This document shows positions 1 to 6,296 of a stretch of DNA of 10,882 nucleotides, piece after piece. This stretch comes from Bacteroidota bacterium (lineage in GTDB: Bacteria; Bacteroidota; Bacteroidia; Bacteroidales; Prolixibacteraceae). The position numbers and the translations under genes were made by a program. Below the pieces are notes generated by a model that ran no database searches, was not told where the DNA came from, and worked only from the letters and a program-made list of their open reading frames with translations. The stretch lies in contig JABMPI010000639.1 in the NCBI GenBank assembly GCA_013203755.1, forward strand, positions 1 through 10,882. Direction: 5' to 3'. Within the stretch, counting starts at the first letter, position 1. The number at the start of each line of letters is the position of its first letter.

Positions 1-761
1 ATATTGGCATCTTTTAAAACGTCACAAACACCCTTAATATCTATTACTCCATCGCCAATTGCAATAGTTGAAAAACCGCACCCATATTGAGTACCCCGCT
101 TTTCCACCCACTCTTCTCCCAAATCTTTCCAGTGAATATGATGAATTTTATCCTTAAAAACTTTTGCCATCTCAACAGGATCTGTCCCCCCCAACCAGGA
201 ATTACCCGTATCGAGATTAAATCCAACAGAATCAGGATTTCCCAAAAGGTCGAAAATTCCCTGAATCCCTTCAATGGTATCGGTAACCGGTCCGTGGGGT
301 TCTAAAAGAATACGAACACCATGATCAGCTGCTAATCTAGCCGGTTCATGTAACTTTTCGGCACATGTAAAAACCTTTTGATCGAAACTGGTATTTTTTG
401 CCCATTCCGAATGAGGTTCATTGTCGGTTGTAATAACCTCGGTAACTCCAATTGCCGCAGCAAACTGTACCGCCCGCATAATTTCATTTGTACTGTACCG
501 GCTTGGAGCCGTTGGATCCAATAAATTAGCATGGGCACACACTGTCGAAATTTTCATTCCGTATTTATCAAACAGTCTTTTTACATCGAAGGGGTTTTCT
601 TCCAAACTAACAACAGGTGAAAACCCTGCTGTTCCCAGCATTGTTGCACCAGTACCAGTATCGGTAATGTCGGCACAACTAAATCCCATTTCTTTTGCCT
701 TTTGCAATTGCACTTCAACACTGGCAAAGGGTTCAATCAATAAAAATACACCTATATCCAT
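1..761 (-). CDS. Sugar phosphate isomerase/epimerase (xylose isomerase-like TIM barrel), C-terminus cut by window edge
   Basis: The reverse strand is open from ATG at 761 to the left edge, giving 253 codons and no stop. The protein starts MDIGVFLLIEPFAS and reads as a cytoplasmic TIM barrel of the AP-endonuclease-2/xylose-isomerase superfamily, whose members interconvert sugars or polyols with a divalent metal. Visible metal-ligand candidates in family order are Glu154 (ILLEPHGP), Asp184 (GFNLDTGN) and His210 (HIHWKD); the usual last Glu would lie in the missing part. GDGVID near residue 236 is also typical. The substrate cannot be read from the sequence. It is divergent from the AraC-type gene with 145 bp between, suggesting control by that regulator. 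Family assignment is firm; specific activity is unknown. Confidence 0.9.
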   Translation of the reverse strand, partial: MDIGVFLLIEPFASVEVQLQKAKEMGFSCADITDTGTGATMLGTAGFSPVVSLEENPFDVKRLFDKYGMKISTVCAHANLLDPTAPSRYSTNEIMRAVQFAAAIGVTEVITTDNEPHSEWAKNTSFDQKVFTCAEKLHEPARLAADHGVRILLEPHGPVTDTIEGIQGIFDLLGNPDSVGFNLDTGNSWLGGTDPVEMAKVFKDKIHHIHWKDLGEEWVEKRGTQYGCGFSTIAIGDGVIDIKGVCDVLKDAN

Positions 762-836
762 ATTATTTGTTTTATTGGTTTAAAAATACAGAGTGAAAGA
801 ATTAAACAGCTTCCACCACCTTATAATTCACTGAAA

Positions 837-844
837 CAAAAATA
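837..844 (-). promoter_or_regulatory. Putative -7 box of the isomerase/epimerase gene
   Basis: On the minus strand this reads TATTTTTG, a full match to the Bacteroidota -7 consensus TAnnTTTG. A TTTG that could serve as the -33 element lies at 869-872, but its 24-nt spacing is longer than the usual 19-21. Transcription would start near 830, giving a leader of about 70 nt before the ATG at 761. The motif is short and the region AT-rich, so chance is possible. Confidence 0.35.
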
Positions 845-893
845 AATTACACAATTGAAATATTATTCCAAAATTTCACATTGAAAGATTTCT

Positions 894-901
894 TAACTTT
901 G
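894..901 (+). promoter_or_regulatory. Putative -7 box of the AraC-family gene
   Basis: TAACTTTG matches TAnnTTTG exactly and sits only 5 nt before the ATG at 907. Bacteroidota transcripts usually begin a few bases after this box, so the mRNA would be leaderless or nearly so. No TTTG is present at the expected -33 distance. Confidence 0.4.
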
Positions 902-906
902 AGACC

Positions 907-1914
907 ATGGAACAAACGGTGGCAAAATATTACGATCCAACTGAAAAACAAACTTACAAAGCAGATTCATGCGATTCACTTAGGGAAGCGTGGAGAAATG
1001 GAGAACTGGAATTAAACACCCTTGCCCGTGGCACTTATCCAGGCAAAGAACTTTTATACGATCAGTTAATTGGAGTAAAAAGCATTGGTTACTGGGATAT
1101 AAAAAAGTTGCAAAACTGGGGTCTGCCATGGCATACCAACGAAGGGATTGAAATCTGCTTTTTGGAATCAGGTCATCTCGATTTTCAAATTAAAAACAAA
1201 AATTATCAATTAGCCACCAACGACATTACCATTACACGGCCATGGATTATTCATAAACTGGGTTCGCCTTTGGTTGATTTAAGCAAATTACACTGGTTGA
1301 TTTTAGATGTGAAAATCAGGCATCCTCACCAAAACTGGGAGTGGCCAGATTGGATAGTTTTAAATCAAAATGATTTGGATGAACTAACACGATATCTTCG
1401 TCAGAATGAGCAACCGTTATGGAAAGCCAATAGTGAATTTAAAAACTGTTTTATCCAAATTGCCCACATTGTTAAACAAAGCAAACATAAATCTTTCGAC
1501 TCTAAACTAAAAATTCAAATCAATCAGCTACTTGTTCTGTTACTTGAAATATTTAAGGAAGAAAATATTGTTTTAGATCAATCACTGGTTGAAAGTAAAC
1601 GCTCTGTGGAACTTTTTTTATTGTCGGTAGAATCGAAATTGGAAGAAGAATGGACGGTGGTAGAAATGGCTGAAGATTGCCATTTGGGAGTTACGCGTTT
1701 TACGCATTATTGCAAAGAAATTACCAACTGTTCTCCAATAGAATACTTAAACCGTTTGCGGCTACGAAAGGCTTCAAAAATATTAGTGAACCAATCAAAA
1801 ATACCAGTTATTGATGTGGCGTTTATGTGTGGTTTTTCTTCCAACCAATACTTCAATTATGCTTTTAAAAAGCATTTTAAAATGACACCCAACCAATTCC
1901 GGAAGGCGAATTAA
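907..1914 (+). CDS. AraC/XylS-family transcriptional regulator
   Basis: A 335-residue regulator. Residues about 75-118 form a cupin-like AraC sensor segment (WHTNEGIEICFLESGHLDF, then a strand-rich stretch ending near HKLG), which in this family binds a small ligand, often a sugar. Residues about 240-335 are the double helix-turn-helix DNA-binding domain: first HTH about 250-270 (VVEMAEDCHLGVTRFTHYCK), then LRLRKASKIL, then the second HTH with DVAFMCGFSSNQYFNYAFKK and a final MTPNQFRK, all standard AraC signature positions. The start at 907 is kept because the upstream sequence is promoter-like and no other Met occurs near the N-terminus. Divergent placement beside a sugar phosphate isomerase suggests it governs that gene or an operon starting with it. 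The inducer is unknown. Confidence 0.93.
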   Translation: MEQTVAKYYDPTEKQTYKADSCDSLREAWRNGELELNTLARGTYPGKELLYDQLIGVKSIGYWDIKKLQNWGLPWHTNEGIEICFLESGHLDFQIKNKNYQLATNDITITRPWIIHKLGSPLVDLSKLHWLILDVKIRHPHQNWEWPDWIVLNQNDLDELTRYLRQNEQPLWKANSEFKNCFIQIAHIVKQSKHKSFDSKLKIQINQLLVLLLEIFKEENIVLDQSLVESKRSVELFLLSVESKLEEEWTVVEMAEDCHLGVTRFTHYCKEITNCSPIEYLNRLRLRKASKILVNQSKIPVIDVAFMCGFSSNQYFNYAFKKHFKMTPNQFRKAN

Positions 1915-1928
1915 TGATGCATAATTCC

Positions 1929-1985
1929 GGGTGTGGCGGATTCCGATCCGCCCATATAAACAGCGGATTGGAATCCGCTGCACCC
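1929..1985. repeat. REP/BIME-like double palindrome after the AraC-type gene
   Basis: Two 23-nt arms (1929-1951 and 1963-1985) are inverted copies matching at 20 of 23 positions, separated by an 11-nt AT-rich spacer. Each arm is itself palindromic: GCGGATTCCGATCCGC in the left and GCGGATTGGAATCCGC in the right. The stretch is far more GC-rich than its surroundings. The layout (two hairpin units in opposite orientation, intergenic, just after a stop codon) is that of repetitive extragenic palindromes. It could also end transcription of the preceding gene, but no T-tract follows. Copy number in the genome cannot be judged here. Confidence 0.7.
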
Positions 1986-2014
1986 AATCCACCAAAAATT
2001 AATCAAAAAAAATA

Positions 2015-2045
2015 TTTGAATTTAAAAAGAAATGCACTTACTTTG
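2015..2045 (+). promoter_or_regulatory. Bacteroidota-type promoter of the membrane protein/regulator operon
   Basis: TTTG at 2015-2018 and TTACTTTG at 2038-2045 (7 of 8 against TAnnTTTG) are separated by 19 nt, the preferred -33/-7 spacing in Bacteroidota. Transcription would start about 2049-2051, leaving a leader of about 15 nt before ATG 2066. The -7 box overlaps the inverted repeat at 2040-2056. Confidence 0.6.
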
Positions 2046-2064
2046 TATTTCAAAGTACTTTTAA
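2040..2064 (+). promoter_or_regulatory. Putative operator, copy 1 (ACTTTG/CAAAGT repeat)
   Basis: The 25-nt element contains the inverted repeat ACTTTG-TATTT-CAAAGT (2040-2056) and the perfect palindrome AAAGTACTTT (2052-2061), and ends one base before the start codon at 2066. It matches a second copy at 3013-3037 at 23 of 25 positions. Position over the -7 box and the probable transcription start suggests repression. The best candidate binder is the winged-helix protein encoded by the second gene of the same operon. Confidence 0.6.
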
Positions 2065-2065
2065 T

Positions 2066-2698
2066 ATGAACGAATCAGAAAAACTTCTCAGTGAATTAAA
2101 AAACATCCGCGAAATAATGGAACGCTCGAGCCGATTTCTTTCTCTCAGTGGATTATCAGGAATTCTAGTTGGAATGTATGCACTAATTGGTGCTTTTCTT
2201 GCTTATCAGATTGTCTATGTTCAATTCCCCTCAAACTTTCGACAAGAATATGTAAACGACGTTCTTGTATTACTTTTGATTATTGGCACATCGGTTTTAC
2301 TACTTGCGCTTATTACCATACTTTTTCTAACCATTAATAAAGCACGGAAAGAGCAAAAACCAGTTTGGGGTCCGGGTTCAAAACTACTACTTATAAATCT
2401 GCTAATTCCGTTAGTCACTGGTGGACTTTTAATTTCAATTTTAACTTTGCGTGGCTATTACGGAATAATAAGTCCTTGCTTTCTGATTTTTTACGGTCTG
2501 GCACTGGTTAACGCGGCAAAATATACCCGTCCAGAAATTCTAGGTTTAGGAATTATTGAAATAGTAATTGGACTGGTTGCTGCCATTTCTCCCGGATACG
2601 GTTTGTATTTATGGGCAGTTGGATTTGGAGTTGTTCATATAATTTATGGTTTTCTCTACCTTCGGAATGAATCAAAAAATCAAACTCAGGTAAAGTGA
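2066..2698 (+). CDS. Six-helix membrane protein coupled to a winged-helix regulator, function unknown
   Basis: The 210-residue product begins with an amphipathic, charged helix (about 1-24, with SEKLLSELKNIREIMERSSR) and then has about six hydrophobic helices near 28-50, 66-90, 106-127, 131-152, 157-175 and 178-198, ending in a short hydrophilic tail. There is no signal peptidase site and no recognisable catalytic motif. Its stop codon overlaps the GTG start of the next gene (shared GTGA at 2695-2698), so the two are translationally coupled. Proteins of this type precede small winged-helix regulators in other Bacteroidota, as far as I recall. A role as membrane sensor or anti-regulator for the neighbouring DNA-binding protein is inference only. 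Confidence 0.85.
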   Translation: MNESEKLLSELKNIREIMERSSRFLSLSGLSGILVGMYALIGAFLAYQIVYVQFPSNFRQEYVNDVLVLLLIIGTSVLLLALITILFLTINKARKEQKPVWGPGSKLLLINLLIPLVTGGLLISILTLRGYYGIISPCFLIFYGLALVNAAKYTRPEILGLGIIEIVIGLVAAISPGYGLYLWAVGFGVVHIIYGFLYLRNESKNQTQVK

Positions 2699-2997
2699 AG
2701 AACGTAATCCAAAATTTAAATAAAGCATTCGAAAATAAAGTAAGGCTGGGTGTTATGGCTGCGTTAATGGTAAGCACAAAGTTAAGTTTTAATAATTTAA
2801 AAGAATTACTGGAACTTACCGACGGCAATTTGGCAAGCCATTTAAAAGCGTTGGAGAAATCAGAATATATAGCAGTAAATAAATCTTTTATTGGCCGAAA
2901 ACCAAATACTACTTATGAAATTACATCCTCTGGTAAAATAGCTTTTGATTTTCATTTAAAAGCCATGGAAGAGTTAATCAATCAACATAAGCAATAA
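2695..2997 (+). CDS. Small winged-helix transcriptional regulator (HTH_27-like)
   Basis: The 100-residue protein is essentially one winged-helix domain, the normal length for this family. Residues about 14-40 form helices 1 and 2 (KVRLGVMAALMVS, SFNNLKELLEL), about 43-56 the recognition helix (DGNLASHLKALEKS), and about 59-79 the beta wing (IGRKPNTTYEITSSG), followed by a C-terminal helix suited to dimerisation. No ligand or metal-sensing domain is visible. The start is GTG at 2695, overlapping the previous stop; no better ATG exists upstream. It lies between two almost identical operator-like elements (2040-2064 and 3013-3037), so it probably represses its own operon and creD. DNA binding is firm from homology; the regulon is inferred. 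Confidence 0.9.
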   Translation: MKNVIQNLNKAFENKVRLGVMAALMVSTKLSFNNLKELLELTDGNLASHLKALEKSEYIAVNKSFIGRKPNTTYEITSSGKIAFDFHLKAMEELINQHKQ

Positions 2998-3010
2998 TTT
3001 TTTTATCTAT

Positions 3011-3018
3011 TAACTTTG
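3011..3018 (+). promoter_or_regulatory. Putative -7 box of creD
   Basis: TAACTTTG matches TAnnTTTG exactly, 30 nt before ATG 3049. Its last six bases are the first half-site of the operator-like repeat at 3013-3037. No clear TTTG is seen at the -33 position, so the promoter may be weak or depend on another factor. Confidence 0.5.
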
Positions 3019-3037
3019 AAATTCAAAGTACTTTTAA
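3013..3037 (+). promoter_or_regulatory. Putative operator, copy 2, upstream of creD
   Basis: The inverted repeat ACTTTGA-AAT-TCAAAGT (7-bp arms, 3013-3029) is followed without gap by ACTTTTAA, making the palindrome AAAGTACTTT at 3025-3034. It is the second copy of the element at 2040-2064, with both differences inside the inverted-repeat spacer region. It overlaps the -7 box and the likely transcription start of creD, as expected for a repressor site. Confidence 0.6.
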
Positions 3038-3048
3038 AATCATAAATC

Positions 3049-4383
3049 ATGGAAAAAGAAAAACAAGAAAACTTATTAGACAAAATGGGAATTAGCTTTC
3101 ACCGAAAACTATCTTTTAAATTAGTAACAATCGGATTTTTAGTATTGATACTTTTAATACCCAAAATGATGATTCTTTCGCTAATACATGAACGAAGTTT
3201 GAACGCCGAAAATTCCATTAGCGAGGTAATGGAAAAATGGTCGAACAACCAGGTAATTACAGGACCAATTCTTACTGTTCCTTATAAAAAAAGTATTTAT
3301 AACGAAAAAGACAACGAGTACAAGGAGATTATTGAAACGGCAACTTTTTTGCCTAAAGAGTTAAACATCAACGGACAAATTAATCCTGAGAAATTGTATA
3401 GAAGTATTTATGATGTGGTGGTTTACCAGTCTGAACTTCAAATTAATGGAAACTTTGAATATCCCGATTTTAATTCATTAAATATTCAGCCTGAAAATAT
3501 TCTTTGGGAACAAGCACAAATTCAATTGTCCATTAACGATTTAAGGGGAATTAACGAAGAGGTTAAACTCAACTGGTCGGGAAAAGAGTTAATTTTTTCG
3601 CCAGGACTAAAAAATTCGACCATTGGAAATAGCGGAATTTCTGTGGCAGTGCCGCAAATTGCAGAAAACAACAGCAATACTTTTGAATTAAAACTTAGTT
3701 TAAAGGGAAGTAAAAGTTTACTATTTACTCCGGTAGGAGAAAAAACCGAAGTACAGATATCTTCGCTGTGGAACGACCCCGGATTCATTGGCAATTTTCT
3801 TCCAAAAGATAGGAAAATTACCAATTCCGGTTTTTCAGCAAATTGGACAGTCTTGCATTTTAACCGCAATTTTCCGCAGCAATGGCCAAATAACAATAAC
3901 AACACTGCAATTCATAATTCAGACTTTGGAGTTGAATTAATTACAATGGCCAACCACTATCAAAAAAATACACGAAGTGCAAAATATGCCATTCTAATAA
4001 TTATAATAACTTTCATTGTATTCTTTATGTACGAGGTGTTTTCAAAACAGAGGATTCATGCGTTTCAATATATTCTGGTGGGTAGCGCAATAACAATTTT
4101 CTATCTGTTACTGCTTTCTATCTCCGAACATCTGGGTTTTAACATTGCATACCTGGTTGCCACTTCGGCAGTTTTGCTACTTGTTTTTCTATATTCCCGA
4201 AGTTTTATGCCAAAAATTAAAAATTCGATTGGCATTGGATTGGCATTGGCTGCCTGTTACGGTTTTATATTTGTTCTGTTGCAACTGGAATCGTACGCAC
4301 TGCTTGCCGGAAGCGTTGGACTGTTTGTTCTACTTGGCATATTAATGTATTCAACCCGAAAAATAAATTGGTATAACGAATAG
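3049..4383 (+). CDS. creD: Cell envelope integrity protein CreD (inner membrane protein)
   Basis: At 444 residues it has the usual CreD length and layout: a cytoplasmic N-terminus, one transmembrane helix (about 25-46), a large periplasmic domain (about 47-308), then five helices near 311-330, 339-358, 365-384, 393-411 and 416-434. Family-typical stretches are ITGPILTVPY (70-79), FSANWTVLHFNRNFPQ (262-277) and the RSAKYAILIII entry to the second helix. In enterobacteria creD is controlled by the CreBC two-component system and affects envelope stress and beta-lactam tolerance; its molecular activity is unknown. Here no CreBC is present; control by the adjacent winged-helix protein is likely from the shared operator. 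An Asn run (281-285) sits in the periplasmic loop. The gene ends with TAG and is followed by a hairpin. Confidence 0.93.
   Translation: MEKEKQENLLDKMGISFHRKLSFKLVTIGFLVLILLIPKMMILSLIHERSLNAENSISEVMEKWSNNQVITGPILTVPYKKSIYNEKDNEYKEIIETATFLPKELNINGQINPEKLYRSIYDVVVYQSELQINGNFEYPDFNSLNIQPENILWEQAQIQLSINDLRGINEEVKLNWSGKELIFSPGLKNSTIGNSGISVAVPQIAENNSNTFELKLSLKGSKSLLFTPVGEKTEVQISSLWNDPGFIGNFLPKDRKITNSGFSANWTVLHFNRNFPQQWPNNNNNTAIHNSDFGVELITMANHYQKNTRSAKYAILIIIITFIVFFMYEVFSKQRIHAFQYILVGSAITIFYLLLLSISEHLGFNIAYLVATSAVLLLVFLYSRSFMPKIKNSIGIGLALAACYGFIFVLLQLESYALLAGSVGLFVLLGILMYSTRKINWYNE
4227..4248 (+). repeat. Perfect 11-bp tandem duplication inside creD
   Basis: GATTGGCATTG occurs twice head to tail within the codons for the fifth transmembrane helix (SIGIGLALAA). 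Because 11 is not a multiple of three, loss or gain of one copy would shift the frame. It may be coincidental, as the encoded Gly/Leu/Ala pattern is normal for a helix. Confidence 0.8.
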
Positions 4384-4394
4384 CTGAAAACAAG

Positions 4395-4425
4395 TTCACC
4401 CGTTGACTTTCCGTCACCGGGTGAA
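4395..4425 (+). terminator. Hairpin after creD, probable transcription terminator
   Basis: A 13-bp stem with one mismatch and a 5-nt loop (TTTCC) starts 11 nt after the creD stop. Outer arms are TTCACCCG and CGGGTGAA, inner arms TGAC and GTCA. It is the strongest GC-rich hairpin between creD and the kinase gene. The 3' side continues TAAACTTCTACC, a poor T-tract, so termination may be incomplete or the hairpin may instead protect the mRNA end. Confidence 0.55.
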
Positions 4426-4449
4426 TAAACTTCTACCTACTTAACTTTC

Positions 4450-4466
4450 CAAAGTTTTAAACTTTG
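4450..4466. promoter_or_regulatory. Perfect inverted repeat upstream of the lipid kinase gene
   Basis: CAAAGTTT-T-AAACTTTG has 8-bp arms around a single T, 37 nt before the start codon at 4504. It is not followed by T residues on either strand, so it is not a terminator. A third half-site, ACTTT (4444-4448), lies just upstream. The half-sites resemble those in the operators at 2040 and 3013 but are arranged in the opposite order. It could be a protein-binding site. Confidence 0.4.
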
Positions 4467-4503
4467 AAAAAGATTTCTGTCCTACACGATTAACTATTAC
4501 AAA

Positions 4504-4893
4504 ATGAAAAATAAAGACTCAAAATTTTCTTTCGGAGAAAGGCTAAAAAGCTTTAAATATTCTTTCAACGGATTAAAAATATTGTTCCGCGAAGAGCACA
4601 ACTCTAGAATACATTTAACAACTGCAATTATTGTAATTGGTGTTTCCATACTTTTCGAAATTGAAAAATCGGAGTGGTTAGCAATTATACTATCCATTGC
4701 TTTGGTTTTCAGTTTCGAAATTATCAATTCTTCCATCGAAAACTTATGCGATTTTGTTTCGCATGAAAAACATCAGGTAATAAAAAAGATAAAAGATTTG
4801 TCTGCTGCAGCTGTATTTGTTAGTACTTTGACTGCACTTATTGTTGGATTTATTATTTTCATCCCAAAATTATTTCATCTTGTTACCTCTTAA
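4504..4893 (+). CDS. dgkA: Diacylglycerol kinase / undecaprenol kinase (DgkA family)
   Basis: A 129-residue integral membrane kinase, close to the family's usual 120-130, that phosphorylates a membrane lipid with ATP: diacylglycerol in enterobacteria, often undecaprenol in Gram-positives. An N-terminal amphipathic helix (about 10-27) leads to REEHNSRIHL (29-38), then three hydrophobic helices (about 39-52, 56-73, 100-122). The catalytic pattern E-x-x-N-S-x-x-E is present at Glu72, Asn75, Ser76 and Glu79, and DLSAAAV (98-104) matches the E. coli DMGSAAV motif. The N-S-R-I-H stretch resembles Gram-positive undecaprenol kinases, so the substrate is left open. It is on the same strand as creD but separated by a hairpin and 120 nt, so probably a separate unit. 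Confidence 0.9.
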   Translation: MKNKDSKFSFGERLKSFKYSFNGLKILFREEHNSRIHLTTAIIVIGVSILFEIEKSEWLAIILSIALVFSFEIINSSIENLCDFVSHEKHQVIKKIKDLSAAAVFVSTLTALIVGFIIFIPKLFHLVTS

Positions 4894-4936
4894 ACATTTT
4901 TATGGCACACCAAATTCAACACTCCCATTCTATTAC

Positions 4937-4944
4937 TATCTTTG
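4937..4944 (+). promoter_or_regulatory. Putative -7 box of ilvA
   Basis: TATCTTTG fits TAnnTTTG exactly and lies 15 nt before ATG 4960. It overlaps the in-frame TTG at 4942, which argues against that TTG as a start. No good -33 TTTG is seen. The box falls in the 66-nt gap after the kinase gene, suggesting ilvA has its own promoter. Confidence 0.45.
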
Positions 4945-4959
4945 CCAAAATTTGAAAAG

Positions 4960-6219
4960 ATGACTTCGACAAAATATTTTCCAAAACTACAAGATATTAA
5001 CAAGGCAAAAATCAATCTCAACGAGGTTATTTTGCACACACCACTTCAAAAGAATATAAACCTTTCGGATGAATTCCATGCAAATATTCTTTTGAAACGT
5101 GAAGATTTGCAAGTGGTTCGTTCGTATAAATTGCGAGGGGCTTTTAATAAAATCGCTCATCTTTCTAAAGAGGAATTAGCAAACGGAGTAGTTTGTGCCA
5201 GTGCTGGAAACCATGCCCAGGGTGTTGCTTATTCGTGTCGAAAACTGGCGATTAAAGGAAAAATATAGATGCCGGCAACCACACCCAGACAAAAAATAAA
5301 ACAGGTTAAAATGTTTGGAAAAGAGTTTGTTGAAGTGATTTTAACCGGCGACACTTACGACGATGCTCACAACCTGGCCATGGAAGACTGCAAAAAAACA
5401 GGCATGGCATTTATACATCCATTCGACGACCAGCAGATTATTGAAGGACAAGCAACCGTTGGCGTAGAGATTTTACAAGATTCAAAGGAACATATCGATT
5501 ATATTTTTATTCCGGTTGGCGGCGGCGGATTAGCCGCTGGCGTGGGTACTTACTTCAAACAAATGAGCCCCAACACTAAAATAATTGGCGTTGAACCTGC
5601 CGGAGCTCCTTCCATGAAAAAATCGATGGAAGCGGGGAAGGTAGTTGAGATGAAAAAAATAGACAAATTTGTTGATGGTGCTGCCGTGCAGAAAGTTGGT
5701 GAAATTACCTTTGAAGTTTGCAAACAAGTTCTCGACGATTTAGTTGCTGTTCCTGAAGGCAGAATCTGCACAAAAATACTAGAGCTTTATAATCAGGACG
5801 CCATTGTTATTGAGCCTGCCGGTGCTTTATCAATTGCTGCACTCGATTTCTATAAAGACAAAATTAAAGGCAAAAATGTGGTTTGTATTGTTAGCGGAAG
5901 CAACAACGACATTACCAGAACCGAAGAGATAAAGGAGCGCTCCATGCTTTACGAAGGGCTGAAACATTACTTTATTATTCGCTTCCCACAACGTTCAGGC
6001 GCATTGCGCACATTTGTTGACACTGTATTAAGCCCCACCGATGATATTACCCATTTTGAGTATTCAAAGAAAAACAACCGCGAAAAAGGCCCCGCATTAA
6101 TTGGAATTGAAGTTCAGAAAAAAGAAGATTTTAACGGGCTGGTTCAACGCATGGAAGAGAATGGGTTTATCTACGAATACATCAATGAGAAAGAAGACCT
6201 GTTTCGCTTGTTGATATAA
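4960..6219 (+). pseudogene. ilvA: Threonine ammonia-lyase interrupted by one in-frame amber codon
   Basis: The full frame (419 codons counting the internal stop, close to about 422 in B. subtilis IlvA) encodes PLP-dependent threonine deaminase, which makes 2-oxobutanoate, the first step to isoleucine. The first 102 residues hold the PLP lysine (Lys57 in SYKLRGA) and ASAGNHAQG (80-88). TAG at 5266-5268 replaces one residue between GKI and MPATTPRQK, where homologues have an aromatic or hydrophobic residue, probably Tyr. The remaining 316 residues hold the PLP phosphate loop (PVGGGGLAAGV, about 185-195) and a C-terminal ACT-like regulatory domain (about 330-419). Nothing else is eroded and the frame is unchanged. 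The ATG at 4960 is preferred to the TTG at 4942, which lies inside a promoter box. Possible explanations are a recent nonsense mutation, a sequencing error, read-through, or restart at the ATG immediately following TAG. Confidence 0.88.
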
Positions 6220-6296
6220 AAACAGGTGAATTCCAAACTTATATTCTCTAATTCATACAAAGAATGCGAAAAAAATAGAAGAAGTCGACATTTATT

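Noticed and set aside
421..783. Plus-strand open frame of 120 codons opposite the isomerase/epimerase.
   Set aside because: It mirrors a clear TIM-barrel gene on the other strand and its translation resembles no family.
4942..4959. TTG at 4942 as the ilvA start, giving six extra residues.
   Set aside because: The TTG lies inside a TATCTTTG promoter box and an in-frame ATG at 4960 gives a family-like N-terminus.
5266..5268. Amber codon reassigned to an amino acid in this genome.
   Set aside because: creD and the HZS-alpha-like gene both end naturally at TAG at family-typical lengths, so TAG appears to be a normal stop here.
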